Below, one piece after another: positions 63,973-64,000 of a stretch of 64,000 nt of DNA. The translations under genes and the position numbers were made by a program. The stretch lies in the NCBI RefSeq assembly GCF_014279655.1, contig NZ_CP047946.1, forward strand, positions 2,356,001 to 2,420,000, in the 5' to 3' direction. The notes under the pieces are model-generated. The model was not told the DNA's origin. It made no database searches and worked only from the letters and a program-made list of their open reading frames with translations. Numbering within the stretch: position 1 is the stretch's first letter; each line of letters starts with the position of its first letter. The stretch comes from Synechococcus sp. ROS8604 (GTDB lineage Bacteria > Cyanobacteriota > Cyanobacteriia > PCC-6307 > Cyanobiaceae).

Positions 63973-64000
63973 ATGGCTGGCAAAGCCCTAGTAAAACCTA
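63973..64000 (+). CDS. Possible gene start at window edge
   Basis: ATG 63973 followed by nine open codons (MAGKALVKP). A TACAAT box at 63928-63933 is a plausible -10. Too short to identify. Confidence 0.3.

Overview
The window reads as the chromosome of a marine picocyanobacterium, most likely a coastal-type Synechococcus. Pointers are the split RNA polymerase genes (rpoC1 and rpoC2), a psbA gene for the D1 protein, a CP12 gene, a SulP/BicA-like anion transporter, a metallothionein, and many small families known mainly from marine Synechococcus and Prochlorococcus. The clade is inferred from gene content, not from a phylogeny.

Layout. 1-9.7 kb, minus strand: rpsT, tatD, rpoB, rpoC1 and rpoC2 (the last cut by the window edge). 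9.9-13.1 kb: hisD facing rpiA and a DegP/HtrA protease. 13.5-16.1 kb: a surface-type protein with two CBM2-like domains and methionine-rich linkers, preceded by a LuxR-type regulator with a degenerate receiver. 17.0-20.0 kb: a GRRM-type RiPP locus (orphan binding lipoprotein grrP, glycine-rich precursor grrA, radical SAM/SPASM maturase grrM) followed by an unrecognised secreted protein. 20.1-26.9 kb: rimP-nusA-ylxR-infB, then a low-complexity-tail membrane protein whose tail lies antisense to a DUF3493 gene. 27-31.5 kb: tRNA-Thr(CGU), a wrecked phosphoribosyltransferase gene, a metallothionein too short for ordinary ORF lists, a DUF389 membrane protein, a HIT protein and psbA of the D1:2 (Glu130) type. 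31.7-47.5 kb: mostly conserved housekeeping genes (aspartoacylase, a GST/DUF2301/ABC-F overlapping operon, CP12, obg, a sugar-type ABC ATPase, mutS2, a VOC protein, hemB, a DnaJ-type chaperone, a secreted thioredoxin-like protein and a SulP transporter).

47.5-64 kb has a different character. It is looser and more AT-rich, with many small hypothetical or DUF genes and long gene-free gaps. It also holds several broken genes: an L,D-transpeptidase with a stop and a frameshift, a DUF3303 gene with an internal TGA, a gene split at a C8 tract, and a DUF1330 duplication remnant. Intact genes there include sulfiredoxin, a cupin-RTX fusion, a glutaredoxin-MauE membrane fusion, a BASS-type transporter, an ABM monooxygenase-like protein and a pterin carbinolamine dehydratase. 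I read this as an accessory, island-like region in decay. No integrase, transposase or CRISPR array was recognised.

The most system-like feature is the GRRM locus. Its precursor carries five aromatic-X-Asn motifs suited to cyclophane formation, a coupled maturase, a binding lipoprotein upstream, and a previously unassigned secreted protein 17 nt downstream.
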